A DNA stretch of 64,000 nt from Bradyrhizobium barranii subsp. barranii (GTDB lineage Bacteria; Pseudomonadota; Alphaproteobacteria; Rhizobiales; Xanthobacteraceae): assembly GCF_017565645.3 (NCBI RefSeq), contig NZ_CP086136.1, positions 10,089,501 through 10,153,500 on the forward strand, read 5' to 3'. The position numbers and the translations under genes were made by a program. Shown one piece after another: positions 36,005 through 45,011 of this stretch (position 1 is its first letter; every line of letters starts with the position of its first letter). The notes beneath the pieces were generated by a model. That model worked only from the letters and a program-made list of their open reading frames with translations. It was not told the origin of the DNA and did not search any database.

Positions 36005-36530
36005 GAAGACTCTTAGGAATGTAGTTATAGCCATAGAGAGCCTCACTCACGAGGATGTGGCCCTCTTTTACTTTGCGAAGTTTCCCGAGCCGAAAGCGTT
36101 CCGCGATTTTTGCGCGCTCATACTCAGCAAACAGACCTCGCACACCATGCAAAATTTTCTCTTCGCTATTCTTCGGGGCAGAAACAGTAACAAATATGAT
36201 TTCAATTTCGGCCTCTCGCAATTCGTCCATCACCAGTTCTTGGTAGGAATATCGTCGAGCTAGCCGATCAGGGTCATAGACCAAAACGGCTTGCCATGTT
36301 TTTTCTCGCGCATCCTGGCGGAGCTGATCCAGCGACGGTCTGACAAGAATGTCTCCACTCCAGCCCTCATCAATGTATTCTTTGACGATGCTATAACCGC
36401 GCTGACGAGCGAAATCTCGGAGCGCTGTTAACTGGGTCTCGACGGCTCCCTCCTCCTCTTGTCGCGTAGTCGAGACCCTCGCGTATATTGCAATCAGCTT
36501 TGTGCTTGGTACCAATTCTTCGTGGTTCAT
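36005..36530 (-). pseudogene. Large serine recombinase, N-terminal catalytic part
   Basis: Starting at the ATG at 36530, LIAIYARVSTTRQEEEGAVETQL carries the catalytic Ser of resolvase/invertases (Y-A-R-V-S). LVYDPDRLARR and LFAEYERAKIAERFRLGK follow. Homology ends near YGYNYIPK. After that the frame reads unrelated sequence to 35865. The recombinase domain and zinc ribbon expected of this class are absent. A zinc-ribbon remnant at 39597-39890 may come from a relative. Confidence 0.8.
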
Positions 36531-36840
36531 ACTCTCTATAGAGATAAGTTTAGTCCCGACCCCCGGTATGAGTCGACTCGGTTGGTGCAACGTGATGATG
36601 AACACATCCAATAACGGAGCGCATTCTCAGGACTCAAATAGAAGATCAAAAGCGCTAGCTAACCGCATATGGTGTCCAGCTGGTGGCTCGTCATGTAATT
36701 GATAGTGGACTTGAGGCATCGTCCTTGTTCCCATCCTCGCATCATGTACTTTCCAGCAGCTAAAATGCTAGGCGGCAAACAATGCGGGGATGTCCCGATC
36801 GGTGTTGAACTACGTCGGGCCGACGTTGCCGGCATGAATG

Positions 36841-37490
36841 TTATGCGACCCTCGTGATGTGGGCAACGGGCTTGATCGTCATGCGATCGTGGTGAGCTTG
36901 AAGGGCCGCACGCAGAACCGACAATTGCCTATGCGCCTTCAATCGTCGGGAAGCCCTTGTTGGCCTCGATCGTGCCGGCCGCGACCCATCGCAAGGCCAT
37001 ACCGGCGTTCCGCCAGCGTTTGACGTTGCGCGTGACGCGGCGAATGGTGCCCATCATGTTCTCGGCGATGTTGGTACAGGCGAGCGATCGACGAAGCTCC
37101 TTCGGCAGCTTCAACCGGACGACAGTTAGGATTTCGTCGAGGCCTTCGAGGATGCTCGCCGCTACGCCGGGCCATTGCTGGTCGAGCCGACGCGCGAGAT
37201 TGCGGATCAATTTTTCAGCCTTGTCGGCGTCATCGAGCTCCCAGGCCTGGCGCAGCACCCGACGGGTGGCCGCATGATGCTCTTTCGGCAGGCGTTCCAT
37301 GATGTTGCGCGCCTTGTGGATCTGGCAGCGCTGGATCGCAGCGGCCGAACCGAAGGTGCGGCGGATCGCCTTCGACAACGCTTTCGCCGTCGGCGATGAA
37401 CAGTCTTGGCACCGTCGGGTCGAGCCCGCGCGAGACCAAATTGTCCAGCAGGGCCTGAACCGTTGCGGCATTCTCGGTCGCCCCTTGTAT
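36841..37490 (-). pseudogene. IS256-type transposase, 3' half, frameshifted
   Basis: The C-terminal half of an IS256-like (Mutator) transposase. NAATVQALLDNLVSRGLDPTVPRLFIADG shifts near 37385 into KALSKAIRRTFGSAAAIQRCQIHKARNIMERLP and continues to NIAENMMGTIRRVTRNVKRW. A second shift near 36952 leads to the true tail, stopping at TAA 36841. The 5' half lies 1.7 kb away (39203-39405), separated by an IS110-like element. Confidence 0.8.
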
Positions 37491-37975
37491 GAGGCTTCTT
37501 TTGTCAAGAAGTTCGGCAGTGCAACGCATGTCTTGTCCTTCGTCAGTTTCTTTGTTCGATCTGAAAGCCCGTTTCTTCGTCCCGACCCGCGGCAGCGCCA
37601 GGCCGTCGCGCGCAGGGGCTGTCAAGGTTGGCCGGCGGACCAACCTTTCGAGATGCTTCGCTCTTGCGAGGCCATACCTTGACAGCTTCGAGCACGCCGG
37701 CACGGTGGGTGCGGTCGGGATGACGATCAGAGGGGAGCCCGCTTTCGGGCGCGGATCAGTCGCGCCACAACCTTGTATCCGGTGGGTCCAGGGACCCGAA
37801 CCATGATGCAGTCATGCGCATCGGCAGCGAAGCTCCGAGGCGGCGGACCCATTCTTCCTCTCGGCATGACAGCCATGGGGCAACTCGGGACCCCGCCACC
37901 TCGAACCGTCATCGGCGGCCCGTCACAAGCGGACGGACTGGGCCGAAACTGTCGGGTGCCTTCAGTGACCTCCGT

Positions 37976-39147
37976 TCATTGCGCCGGGCGCAGAACGACG
38001 CCGTCCGGTACCACGCCCTCGCGCACCAGCCGCCACAGGGCGATCAGAAGCTTGCGCGCCAAGGCCACGATCATGGTCTTGCGAGTGCCGCGGGCGCTCT
38101 CAGTGCGGCCTCGAAACCACTGCGCCAAGGTGCTGTCCTTCTGGAACATGAGAAATCGCCACGCCAATTGGATCATGCCGCGTCGAACCCGAGCGTTGCC
38201 GGAACGGGCCAGCCCTTTCTCTCGCCGTTTTATGCCACTCTCGTCGGGCGAACCCGTGAGGCCCGCATAACGTGCGACGGCCCGTCGATCGCGCATGTTT
38301 CGCGCCAGCACCTCCTGCACCAGCATGTCGGCCGTCTCGATGCCAACCCCGATCACCGCGCCAGTAGGAGCACCATGGCGTTTGGTCCATCACCGGGCGC
38401 TTGCTCGATGCGTTCCAGGCGAGCATCCTCGATTTGGCGGATCTGATCATTGATCAGCCGGCGGCGCTCCATGTCGCGACGCAGCTCAGCCAACATGTTG
38501 GGCAGTATTGGCTCTCCCTCAGGAGTGCGCAAATCTTCAAGGCGTCCGGCTGCCTTCTTTAGCTTGGGATTGAAGCCGCGGATGCCGAGCCGAATTAACG
38601 CTGCTTTCATTCGGTTGACGATCCGACTCCGATCTCCAACGAGGCTCTCGTGCTCGCGGTTGGGCCGCTTGGCGTCTTCGTCCTTGATTGTCGGGATCGC
38701 CACCATCTTGCAGTGATCACGCTCGCCGCGCAGCCAGCCGAGAAAAGAGCGTTTGAGCAAGCTGGTGTCGAGCCGATCGGTCTTGGCGCGCCGGTGCTCG
38801 CGCGATACCGCGACGCTCGATGCGTGAATGACGTGGACCTCAATATCATGTGCCCTGAGCCAGCGCGCCAGCCAGAAGCCGTCACGGCCGGCCTCGAAAG
38901 CGACAGCGATGCGTTTGATGTGATGCCCAACCTTCGCCGCTTCGTCTCGCCATCGATGCAGCAATTTCAGCAATGCGCTCTCATCGACCGCGAGCTTCTT
39001 CAATGGCTGGCGCTCGACACCAGGCACAATGCCGGCGACGAGCCAGCTCGACAGGCTCAGTTCGATAACGGCGATCAGCGTGCCGTCCGGATCGAGTGGG
39101 CTCGGCGATCGGCTCAGATCGTTCAACTTTTGCATGGGGCGCTCCAT
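37976..39147 (-). pseudogene. IS110-family transposase, one-base frameshift
   Basis: Two frames give one IS110 transposase of about 390 aa. The N-part (39147-38353) has VAFEAGRDGFWLARWLRAHDIEVHVI and AKTDRLDTSLLKRSF. The C-part (38356-37976) has VIGVGIETADMLVQEVLARNMRDRRAVARYAGLTG. At the join CGGTGATC appears where CGGGTGATC is needed, a one-G loss. The ATGG overlap could tempt one to see programmed frameshifting, but no slippery run is visible. The element sits inside an IS256-like gene. Confidence 0.8.
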
Positions 39148-39202
39148 CGGTTCACATTAGCAACGATAGATGCAATATCCTCGCCACCGCCCCATAGCAT
39201 CT

Positions 39203-39405
39203 TCCACCAGCGCCAGCGGATGCTTGTTGCCTTCGCCGTCAACCCCGATCGCGGCGACCAGCACGAGATCGTCGCCGAGATGCAGCCCATCGATTTGGAC
39301 CACCAGAAGGTCGAGCGCGGACAGATCGGCAGCCATGAAGTCGGCCAGCCGCGCCGCCGACAGCGCGACGAACCTCCGCGAGGCCGCCGACTTCGAAACC
39401 CCCGA
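39203..39405 (-). pseudogene. IS256-type transposase, 5' part, interrupted
   Basis: Contains V-S-K-S-A-A-S-R-R-F-V-A-L then DLLVVQIDGLHLGDDLVLVAAIGVDGEGNKHPLALVE. It breaks exactly where the 3' half at 37490 resumes (E-G-A-T-E-N-A). The IS110-like element therefore landed within this gene. Confidence 0.75.
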
Positions 39406-39596
39406 TCCGGGCGGTGCCGGCACGTCACCCTCGGGCTCTCAACCTCGGCGACATGGGCAAGCGAACGGTTCCAGCTGCCCCAAGCTCCCCGGCGACCAGA
39501 CGATTCGCTGGATTGCCGAAGGGCGCGGTCGGACTTCGCGGACCTGATCCCTCTGCTGCGTGGCCGCAGCAGCCGCGGTCGTCACCGCGGCGATGG

Positions 39597-39890
39597 CGCC
39601 AAGGCAAACCACGCCGGGAAGCGCTCCTCGATGGCGTCGTCGACGCGCAGGCTGCCAGAGGCGCTGCAATGGGAACTACCATTGTCCATCCAGGCCCGGT
39701 TGCAGCTGTAACGCGGGATGTGATTGCGTGTGCCGGAGTAACGAAGCGTCAGCTTCCGGCCGCAGCGCCTGCAGCGGATCAGGCCAGCGAGCAGCGCATC
39801 GCCATGCTTGGGCGCGCCGTGATGCTTGCCGGTTGGAACGTTGCCGGAGACCATGGTGCGGATCGCTTCGAACCTTTCCCAGCTCACGTA
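39597..39890 (-). pseudogene. Serine recombinase zinc-ribbon fragment
   Basis: WERFEAIRTMVSGNV, then HGDALLAGLIRCRRCGRKLTLRYSGT and YSCNRAWMDNGSSHCSA. This is the recombinase zinc beta-ribbon with paired C-x2-C and C..C ligands. It lacks the N-terminal catalytic domain. The N-terminal remnant at 36005-36530 is in the wrong relative order to be the same uninterrupted gene. Confidence 0.75.
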
Positions 39891-41103
39891 AAGCCATCGG
39901 CTGCTGCACCCGGGCGGACGATACCGGCCTTCGCCAGCGCATGAGGCGCAATCGCCCAGGACGCGCGCCTGTTCAATATGCACCGTGAACGTGCAGAGAA
40001 TGCGGCACATTCATGATGCTGAGCACTCGCACAGGGGCGCAGAGGCCTTTGTTCAGAAGAAGCCTTTCCCACTGTCTATCTTGACTTGGATACGGACCCT
40101 CTGGTTAGGATTCGATATGGCGTGAATGCCTAGCTGCCAGCCCGCCTTCCCGGTTTCGAAGGAGAAGCCACAAATGACAGAGACCGGCAACGATGCACCG
40201 GAAGACTATGAATTAGATCTTCAAGAAGGCGTTGACGACGAAGCAGACAACGACACTGAGGACATAGTCGGCTTTAACATTACCAGCTATGGCGCGGACT
40301 ACACGGTCGACTCATTGGTGAAGCGTCTCAATACTGGTGCATTCTTTGTACCCCCGTTTCAGCGCGCATACATTTGGAATCAAAATCAGGCTTCACGATT
40401 TATCGAATCTCTGCTGCTTGGCCTCCCTGTGCCGGGCATCTTTCTCTACAAGGAGCCTGACACCAATAAGCATTTGATCATTGATGGACAGCAGCGACTA
40501 AAGACGCTTCAGTATTTTTGGTCGGGCTTGTTCTTTGAAAAGAAGTTTAGGCTCACGAATATCAGCAAGAAATGGCTGGGCAAAACGTACGAAGAGCTGG
40601 AGGAGCCGGATAGGCAGAAGTTAGAAGATTCGATCGTCCACGCAACCATTTTCCAACAAGACGAGCCAAGATTTGGTGATCAAAGCATCTACTATGTCTT
40701 CGAACGAATCAACACCGGAGGGTTGCGACTCTCTTCTCAAGAGATTCGCGTCTGTCTGAACTACGGGCCGTTCGCCAAGATGCTTCACGATGTGAACGCG
40801 CATGAATCTTGGCGCGACATTTTTGGAAGCCCGAGCAAGCGCCTCAAAGATCAAGAGCTGATACTTCGATTCTTTGCTTTCTACTTCTCTGACGTAACGT
40901 ATGAACGCCCCATGAATGTGTTCTTCAATAATTTCATGGCGAAGAACAGAAACCTCAACGTTCGGCCCGAGGCCGAATTCGTAAATGCGTTTAAATCCAG
41001 CATCGATTTTATTCGAAACTCCGTCGGAGAAAAGGCCTTTCGACCGCGCGGCACACTCAACGCAGCCGTCTTTGACTCAGTAATGGTCGCTACCGCCAGA
41101 AGG

Positions 41104-42728
41104 CTAGCCCGTCCTATTCGTGAGAGTGCGGCTTTTGGGCCCGATTGATGCGGCCGCACATCTTGTCTGACGAGGCGCACAGGATTGCCTTCGGCTTTTC
41201 GCCGCCTGACGACCGGTACTTTGCAACGCGCTTGAGGGATAGGTTGGGCGAACGGGGGGCGGACGCCCCGCCGGTCAAGGACCGAGCGGCAGCAGCGCAC
41301 CTGGCAAGCCGCGGATCAGGTCGGCTTCGGGACATGCCGCGGCGAACGCAAGGCGAATGCGGCTCGTGGTCTCGACGACACGGGCGGCGAGCTTCAAGAG
41401 CCGAAGACGCAGCGTCGCGAACTCGGCAGCGGCCAATTCCCGGGCTTTGGGAATGGCGTCGCGCACGGTCAGCATCAGCCAATAAGCGGCCGTATGGAGC
41501 ACGAGACGGACCTGGTTGGCGAGCGCCGAACGGCAGCTGGTGCGATCGGAGGCGAGCTGCGTCTTATGCAGCTTGATCAGATTCTCGGCTTGGCCGCGCG
41601 CGCAATACAGGCTGTCGTAGATCCACTCGGCCGAGCCGACATCGAGGCTGGTGACGACGAAGCGGATGTCGAGGCCGAGCATCGTCGCCTCAATACGGGC
41701 GACAGTGCGCCGTTCGCGATCCCAGGACTTTGCCTTGTGGCGCGTCTCGGTATAGCCACGCAGAACCGGCAGGTTCTCGATGGCGCGTCGGGTGCGGATG
41801 TCGTCGGCGACCTCGTCGACTTTTCTGGCGAGCGGCTTGGTACCGGACAGACCGAAGATGTAGTCGATGCCGTTGGTCTCGCACCACGCCATGGCCTCCG
41901 GCCGGGCATAGTGCCCGTCGCCACGGAACGTAATTCGCGTGTTGTGCCACCGCGTCCGGATATGCCGTACCAGGCGGCGCAGAAGGGCACGCACCTCGAC
42001 GCCGCCCGGCGTCTTGCCGGGCCGCAGCACGACCGCCACGGGCCGGCTCTTCTCCGTGTCGTAGACGTGGATCGGCAGGAAGCAGCGTTCGTCATAATGA
42101 GCGTTGAACAGCGAGAGCTGCTGATGGCCGTGGACGACGTCGCAGGTATCATCGATGTCGAGCGTGACGGATGCCGGCTCGCGCGGGTAGCTATCCATCC
42201 ATGCGTCGACCAAAATGTAGGTCAGCCGGATCACGTCGCGCAGGCGCGGAGCATTCTCCAGCCGCGACAGCGTCGGCTGGGAACACAAATCCCGGCCCGT
42301 GTCCGGCAGCCGTCCGCAGGCCAGTTTGAATGCCGGATCGGACCTCAGATGATCGAGGTCGTCGGCGTCCTCGTAGCCGCAGCAGATCGCGAACATGCGA
42401 GCGCGGAGCATATCGACCAGGCTGTGCACGACCCGCGTCGGATCGCGCCGATCCGGGAACACCCGGGCCAGATTGTTGGCCAAACCGAGACGCCGCTCGG
42501 CCATCGCCAGAAGCATCACGCCCCCGTTCGAGGTTAGGCGCCCACCATCGAAGGCAGCTGTGACTTTCTTGGCGTGAACGGCTGGAAACGAGAAGGGCGG
42601 AATCGTATCGTCGGTCATGGCGGGCGTGGCGTTCGCGGTTGGAGGTGATGGGGTTGGCTTCGCAACCGAATCCTACGCCGCATCAGCGCTTTACCCCTCA
42701 GGCGCACTCTTACGAATAAGACGGGCTA
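41104..42728. mobile_element. IS1380-family insertion sequence
   Basis: The ends are imperfect inverted repeats. CTAGCCCGTCCTATTCGTGA at 41104 matches the reverse complement of the right end (CTAGCCCGTCTTATTCGTAA), continuing GAGTGCG in both. Length of about 1.6 kb and a single transposase fit IS1380. I could not see a clear 4-bp target duplication. It interrupts the DUF262 gene. Confidence 0.8.
41275..42618 (-). CDS. IS1380-family transposase
   Basis: A 447-aa DDE transposase. FDGGRLTSNGGVMLLAMAERRLGL is the family N-terminus. Catalytic Asp residues are in VTLDIDDTCDVVHG and ITFRGDGHYARPEAM. Y-C-A-R-G-Q-A-E-N-L-I-K-L-H-K carries the catalytic Glu, and TSCRSALANQVRLVLHTAAYWL follows. It is intact, so the element may still be active. 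Confidence 0.92.
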   Translation of the reverse strand: MTDDTIPPFSFPAVHAKKVTAAFDGGRLTSNGGVMLLAMAERRLGLANNLARVFPDRRDPTRVVHSLVDMLRARMFAICCGYEDADDLDHLRSDPAFKLACGRLPDTGRDLCSQPTLSRLENAPRLRDVIRLTYILVDAWMDSYPREPASVTLDIDDTCDVVHGHQQLSLFNAHYDERCFLPIHVYDTEKSRPVAVVLRPGKTPGGVEVRALLRRLVRHIRTRWHNTRITFRGDGHYARPEAMAWCETNGIDYIFGLSGTKPLARKVDEVADDIRTRRAIENLPVLRGYTETRHKAKSWDRERRTVARIEATMLGLDIRFVVTSLDVGSAEWIYDSLYCARGQAENLIKLHKTQLASDRTSCRSALANQVRLVLHTAAYWLMLTVRDAIPKARELAAAEFATLRLRLLKLAARVVETTSRIRLAFAAACPEADLIRGLPGALLPLGP

Positions 42729-42886
42729 GGTGCGTCGCCAATAACGCAGCCTGAAAGCTTCCTCAGCTGCTACAGTGAACTCCTCGCGGCTCCACAATTT
42801 GCGGAGAGTATAAATCGCTCGACGGCGGACGAAGTGCGCGTCATGGAGCGGATGAAGCTGGCGTACGACTATATATCGAAAGCGCG

Positions 42887-43354
42887 ATGATAAACGCAGA
42901 CCTTGATAAGTTGGTCAAGCGAGCGCGCAGCTATATTGATTTAATTGACGCCTCTGCCCTCGATCCCCAAATCGTTACGCTGTTGCATCGCTATATTTGC
43001 GTTCTACTTTCATCCAACATCGATAAGTCTATACAGCTCATTCTGATAGAATACGCCAGAATCAGTGGGAACGGCGCGGTAAAGCGGTTTGTCTCCAAGA
43101 AACTAGAGCGCGGCACAAATTATCAGACCGAAAAAGTTACTCAGCTGCTGGGGTCCTTTGATCCACGCTGGGCAGAGCAATTTGAGGCCACCGCGAAGCA
43201 GTCGGATCTCAAAGAGAAGTTGGATTCTCTGTACGGGTTAAGGAACTCCATTTCGCATGGAGAACAAATCAATATAAGCCGTCCATCGCTTGATGGATAC
43301 TGGGACGCTCACAACAGAGCAGTGGGCCTGATACGCAAGATAGTGCTTGGATGA
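42887..43354 (+). CDS. HEPN-domain (RiboL-PSP type) putative RNase
   Basis: A 155-aa helical protein. R119-x4-H124 (RNSISH) is the HEPN catalytic Rx4H motif of metal-independent RNases, and the layout fits the RiboL-PSP/MAE_28990 group. Its ATG overlaps the DUF262 stop (ATGA), so the two are one operon with coupled translation. In this island, DUF262 plus HEPN is likely an anti-phage or toxin-antitoxin type system. With DUF262 disrupted upstream, coupled expression is probably lost. Confidence 0.8.
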   Translation: MINADLDKLVKRARSYIDLIDASALDPQIVTLLHRYICVLLSSNIDKSIQLILIEYARISGNGAVKRFVSKKLERGTNYQTEKVTQLLGSFDPRWAEQFEATAKQSDLKEKLDSLYGLRNSISHGEQINISRPSLDGYWDAHNRAVGLIRKIVLG

Positions 43355-43499
43355 CCTGCCACTGCTTTTTACGAGCCGAACGGTATTCTTTAGCTAGGCG
43401 CAGACATAGAAGCTCACATCGGCTCACGAACTCAGCAGCCGATAGCCGATCGCTCACCCACTCCGCCAGACGGGGTCTCTTTGCTTTGAATTACCCACA

Positions 43500-43800
43500 T
43501 CTGCAGTTGCAGGTACCTGCACGGCCTCGAAAGCCACCGAGGCGAATGCCTCGCGCCTTGGCGGCCGCCAGAGCCACTCTGGTCCGCTGGGATATCGCTT
43601 GAGCTTCGTTTTCGGCGACGGCGGCCAAAATGTGGTTAGTCTGTTCGCCTGAGGAAAATCGATGGCTTCGAAGTCGGTCCCCGACTCCATGAGATTGGAA
43701 ACGAAGGCAACGTTTCGAGCCAAGCGGTCGAGCTTGGCAATGATGAGGGTGGCCCGGCGGGGATGTCCCGGGTTGTGTTGAATTTCTGAAGAGGTCGGCG
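43500..43800 (-). pseudogene. Resolvase-type serine recombinase remnant, frameshifted
   Basis: LIIAKLDRLARNVAFVSNLMESGTDFEAIDFPQANRLT in one frame is continued by NHILAAVAENEAQAISQRTRVALAAAKARGIRLGG in another. This is the middle of a Tn3-type resolvase. The catalytic Ser region and HTH are missing. Non-functional. Confidence 0.8.
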
Positions 43801-43957
43801 TTGCCCAACAGCGTCCGAACGCCGACGCGACCGCGTTTGCCTGCTTCTCCGAATATGTTTTAGGCAAAGAGTGTGATATAGATTACACTTTCTGATTGAT
43901 AAGGCGCGCTACGATCGCGTTGTGATTTTGCGGCTGATGCTAACGCGGATGCCAGAC

Positions 43958-44998
43958 ATGCATATTCTTAATCGTCATTTCATGACGCGACGTCAGGGGT
44001 GCATTGCACTGGGCGGTCTTGTGCTCGCCGCGATGACGGGCCAGTCCCGCGCCCACCAATCCCAGCTCTATCCTCTGGAAGAGAAGAAGCGCGACAAGGC
44101 GCGCGGGCGCACCGACAGTCAGTCGTCCAAGAGCAAGAAGAAGGACGCCGGCATTGAGACGGTCATCGGCAAGATCGACAGCGCCCGCATGAACGAAACG
44201 CTAAAGGCGCTGACGGCATTCCCGACCCGCTGGTCGAAGTCGCCGACGCTCGCCCAGGCCTGCGATTTCATCAAGCAGCAATTCATCGGCTTTGGTTACG
44301 ACGCCAGCCGCGTCCAGCTTGTCGAGTACAAACTGGGCGACGGAACGGTCGGCCGCAGCGTGATATGCGCGCCGGAGCGGCTAGATCAGGGCTTTGTCCT
44401 GATCGGCGCCCATTACGACTCGATTTCGGAAACGCCGGGCGTGTCGGCTCCCGGCGCCGACGACGACGGCAGCGGAATTGCCGTGGTGCTGGAGATGGCG
44501 CGCATCTTCGCCGGCGTCGGCCTGAAACGCGGCGTGATGTTCGCGGCTTTCGGCGGCGAGGAGCAGGGGCTGTTCGGCAGCCAGGCGGTCGCCGATCAGG
44601 CCGCCAGGGACAGATGGGCTATCGACGTCATGGTCAACCTCGACATGGTCGGCTTTGTCGATCCGCAACGCCCGACCAACATCGTGGTCGAATACGACAT
44701 GGGCAACAAGGACCCGAAAAACGACGCCGCGGCGAAGGCTTTCGGGCTGCAGATGGCGCAACATGCGGCCGACTATACCGGCATGACGGTCGAGCACACC
44801 GACATCTGGAGCAGCGACTACATGCCGTTCGAGGCCAAGGGCTTCCCCTGCATCGGTCTCTACGACGGCGGGGCGGATGCGCCTTTCTATCATACGACGC
44901 AGGACAAGATCGCACAGGTCGATATGGCGCGGCTGACCGACGTGGCCCGCCTTGTCTGCGCCTTCCTGGCCACCACTGCGGAACTCAAATCATCCTGA
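43958..44998 (+). CDS. Secreted M28-family zinc aminopeptidase
   Basis: About 346 aa. The N-terminus MTRRQGCIALGGLVLAAMTGQSRA carries a twin-arginine motif and hydrophobic core, so Tat export is likely. The M28 metal ligands are visible: GAHYDS (His), PGADDDGSG (Asp), GGEEQGLFGS (catalytic Glu and Glu ligand), NLDMVG (Asp) and FYHTTQD (His). The start is uncertain (ATG at 43958 or 43982). A second secreted protease gene follows after 13 bp, so they form an operon for extracellular peptide digestion. Confidence 0.85.
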   Translation: MHILNRHFMTRRQGCIALGGLVLAAMTGQSRAHQSQLYPLEEKKRDKARGRTDSQSSKSKKKDAGIETVIGKIDSARMNETLKALTAFPTRWSKSPTLAQACDFIKQQFIGFGYDASRVQLVEYKLGDGTVGRSVICAPERLDQGFVLIGAHYDSISETPGVSAPGADDDGSGIAVVLEMARIFAGVGLKRGVMFAAFGGEEQGLFGSQAVADQAARDRWAIDVMVNLDMVGFVDPQRPTNIVVEYDMGNKDPKNDAAAKAFGLQMAQHAADYTGMTVEHTDIWSSDYMPFEAKGFPCIGLYDGGADAPFYHTTQDKIAQVDMARLTDVARLVCAFLATTAELKSS

Positions 44999-45011
44999 CC
45001 GGAGCACGCCA

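Larger units (their letters stand above)
40174..42890 (+). pseudogene. DUF262 protein (GmrSD/ParB-like nuclease family), split by IS1380
   Basis: The 5' part (40174 to about 41103) starts at ATG with AAGGAGAAGCCACAA upstream. It contains the DUF262 blocks VPPFQRAYIWNQNQASRFIESLLLGLPVPGIFLY and LIIDGQQRLKTLQYF (DGQQRL is diagnostic), with an acidic N-terminus. After IS1380 the same protein resumes at about 42732 (F-L-S-C-Y-S-E-L-L then FAESINRSTADEVRVMERMKLAYDYISKAR) and stops at TGA 42888-42890. That stop overlaps the HEPN gene start as ATGA. Repaired length is about 360 aa. Family members act in modification-dependent restriction or with HEPN partners. As it stands, truncation removes the C-terminal 50 residues. 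Confidence 0.82.

Noticed and set aside
38340..38365. Programmed frameshift in the IS110-like transposase
   Set aside because: No slippery heptamer. IS110 transposases are normally one frame, and a single G loss explains it.
36005..39890. Serine recombinase fragments read as one gene split by IS elements
   Set aside because: On the minus strand the catalytic part lies downstream of the zinc-ribbon part, so the order is wrong for a simple insertion.
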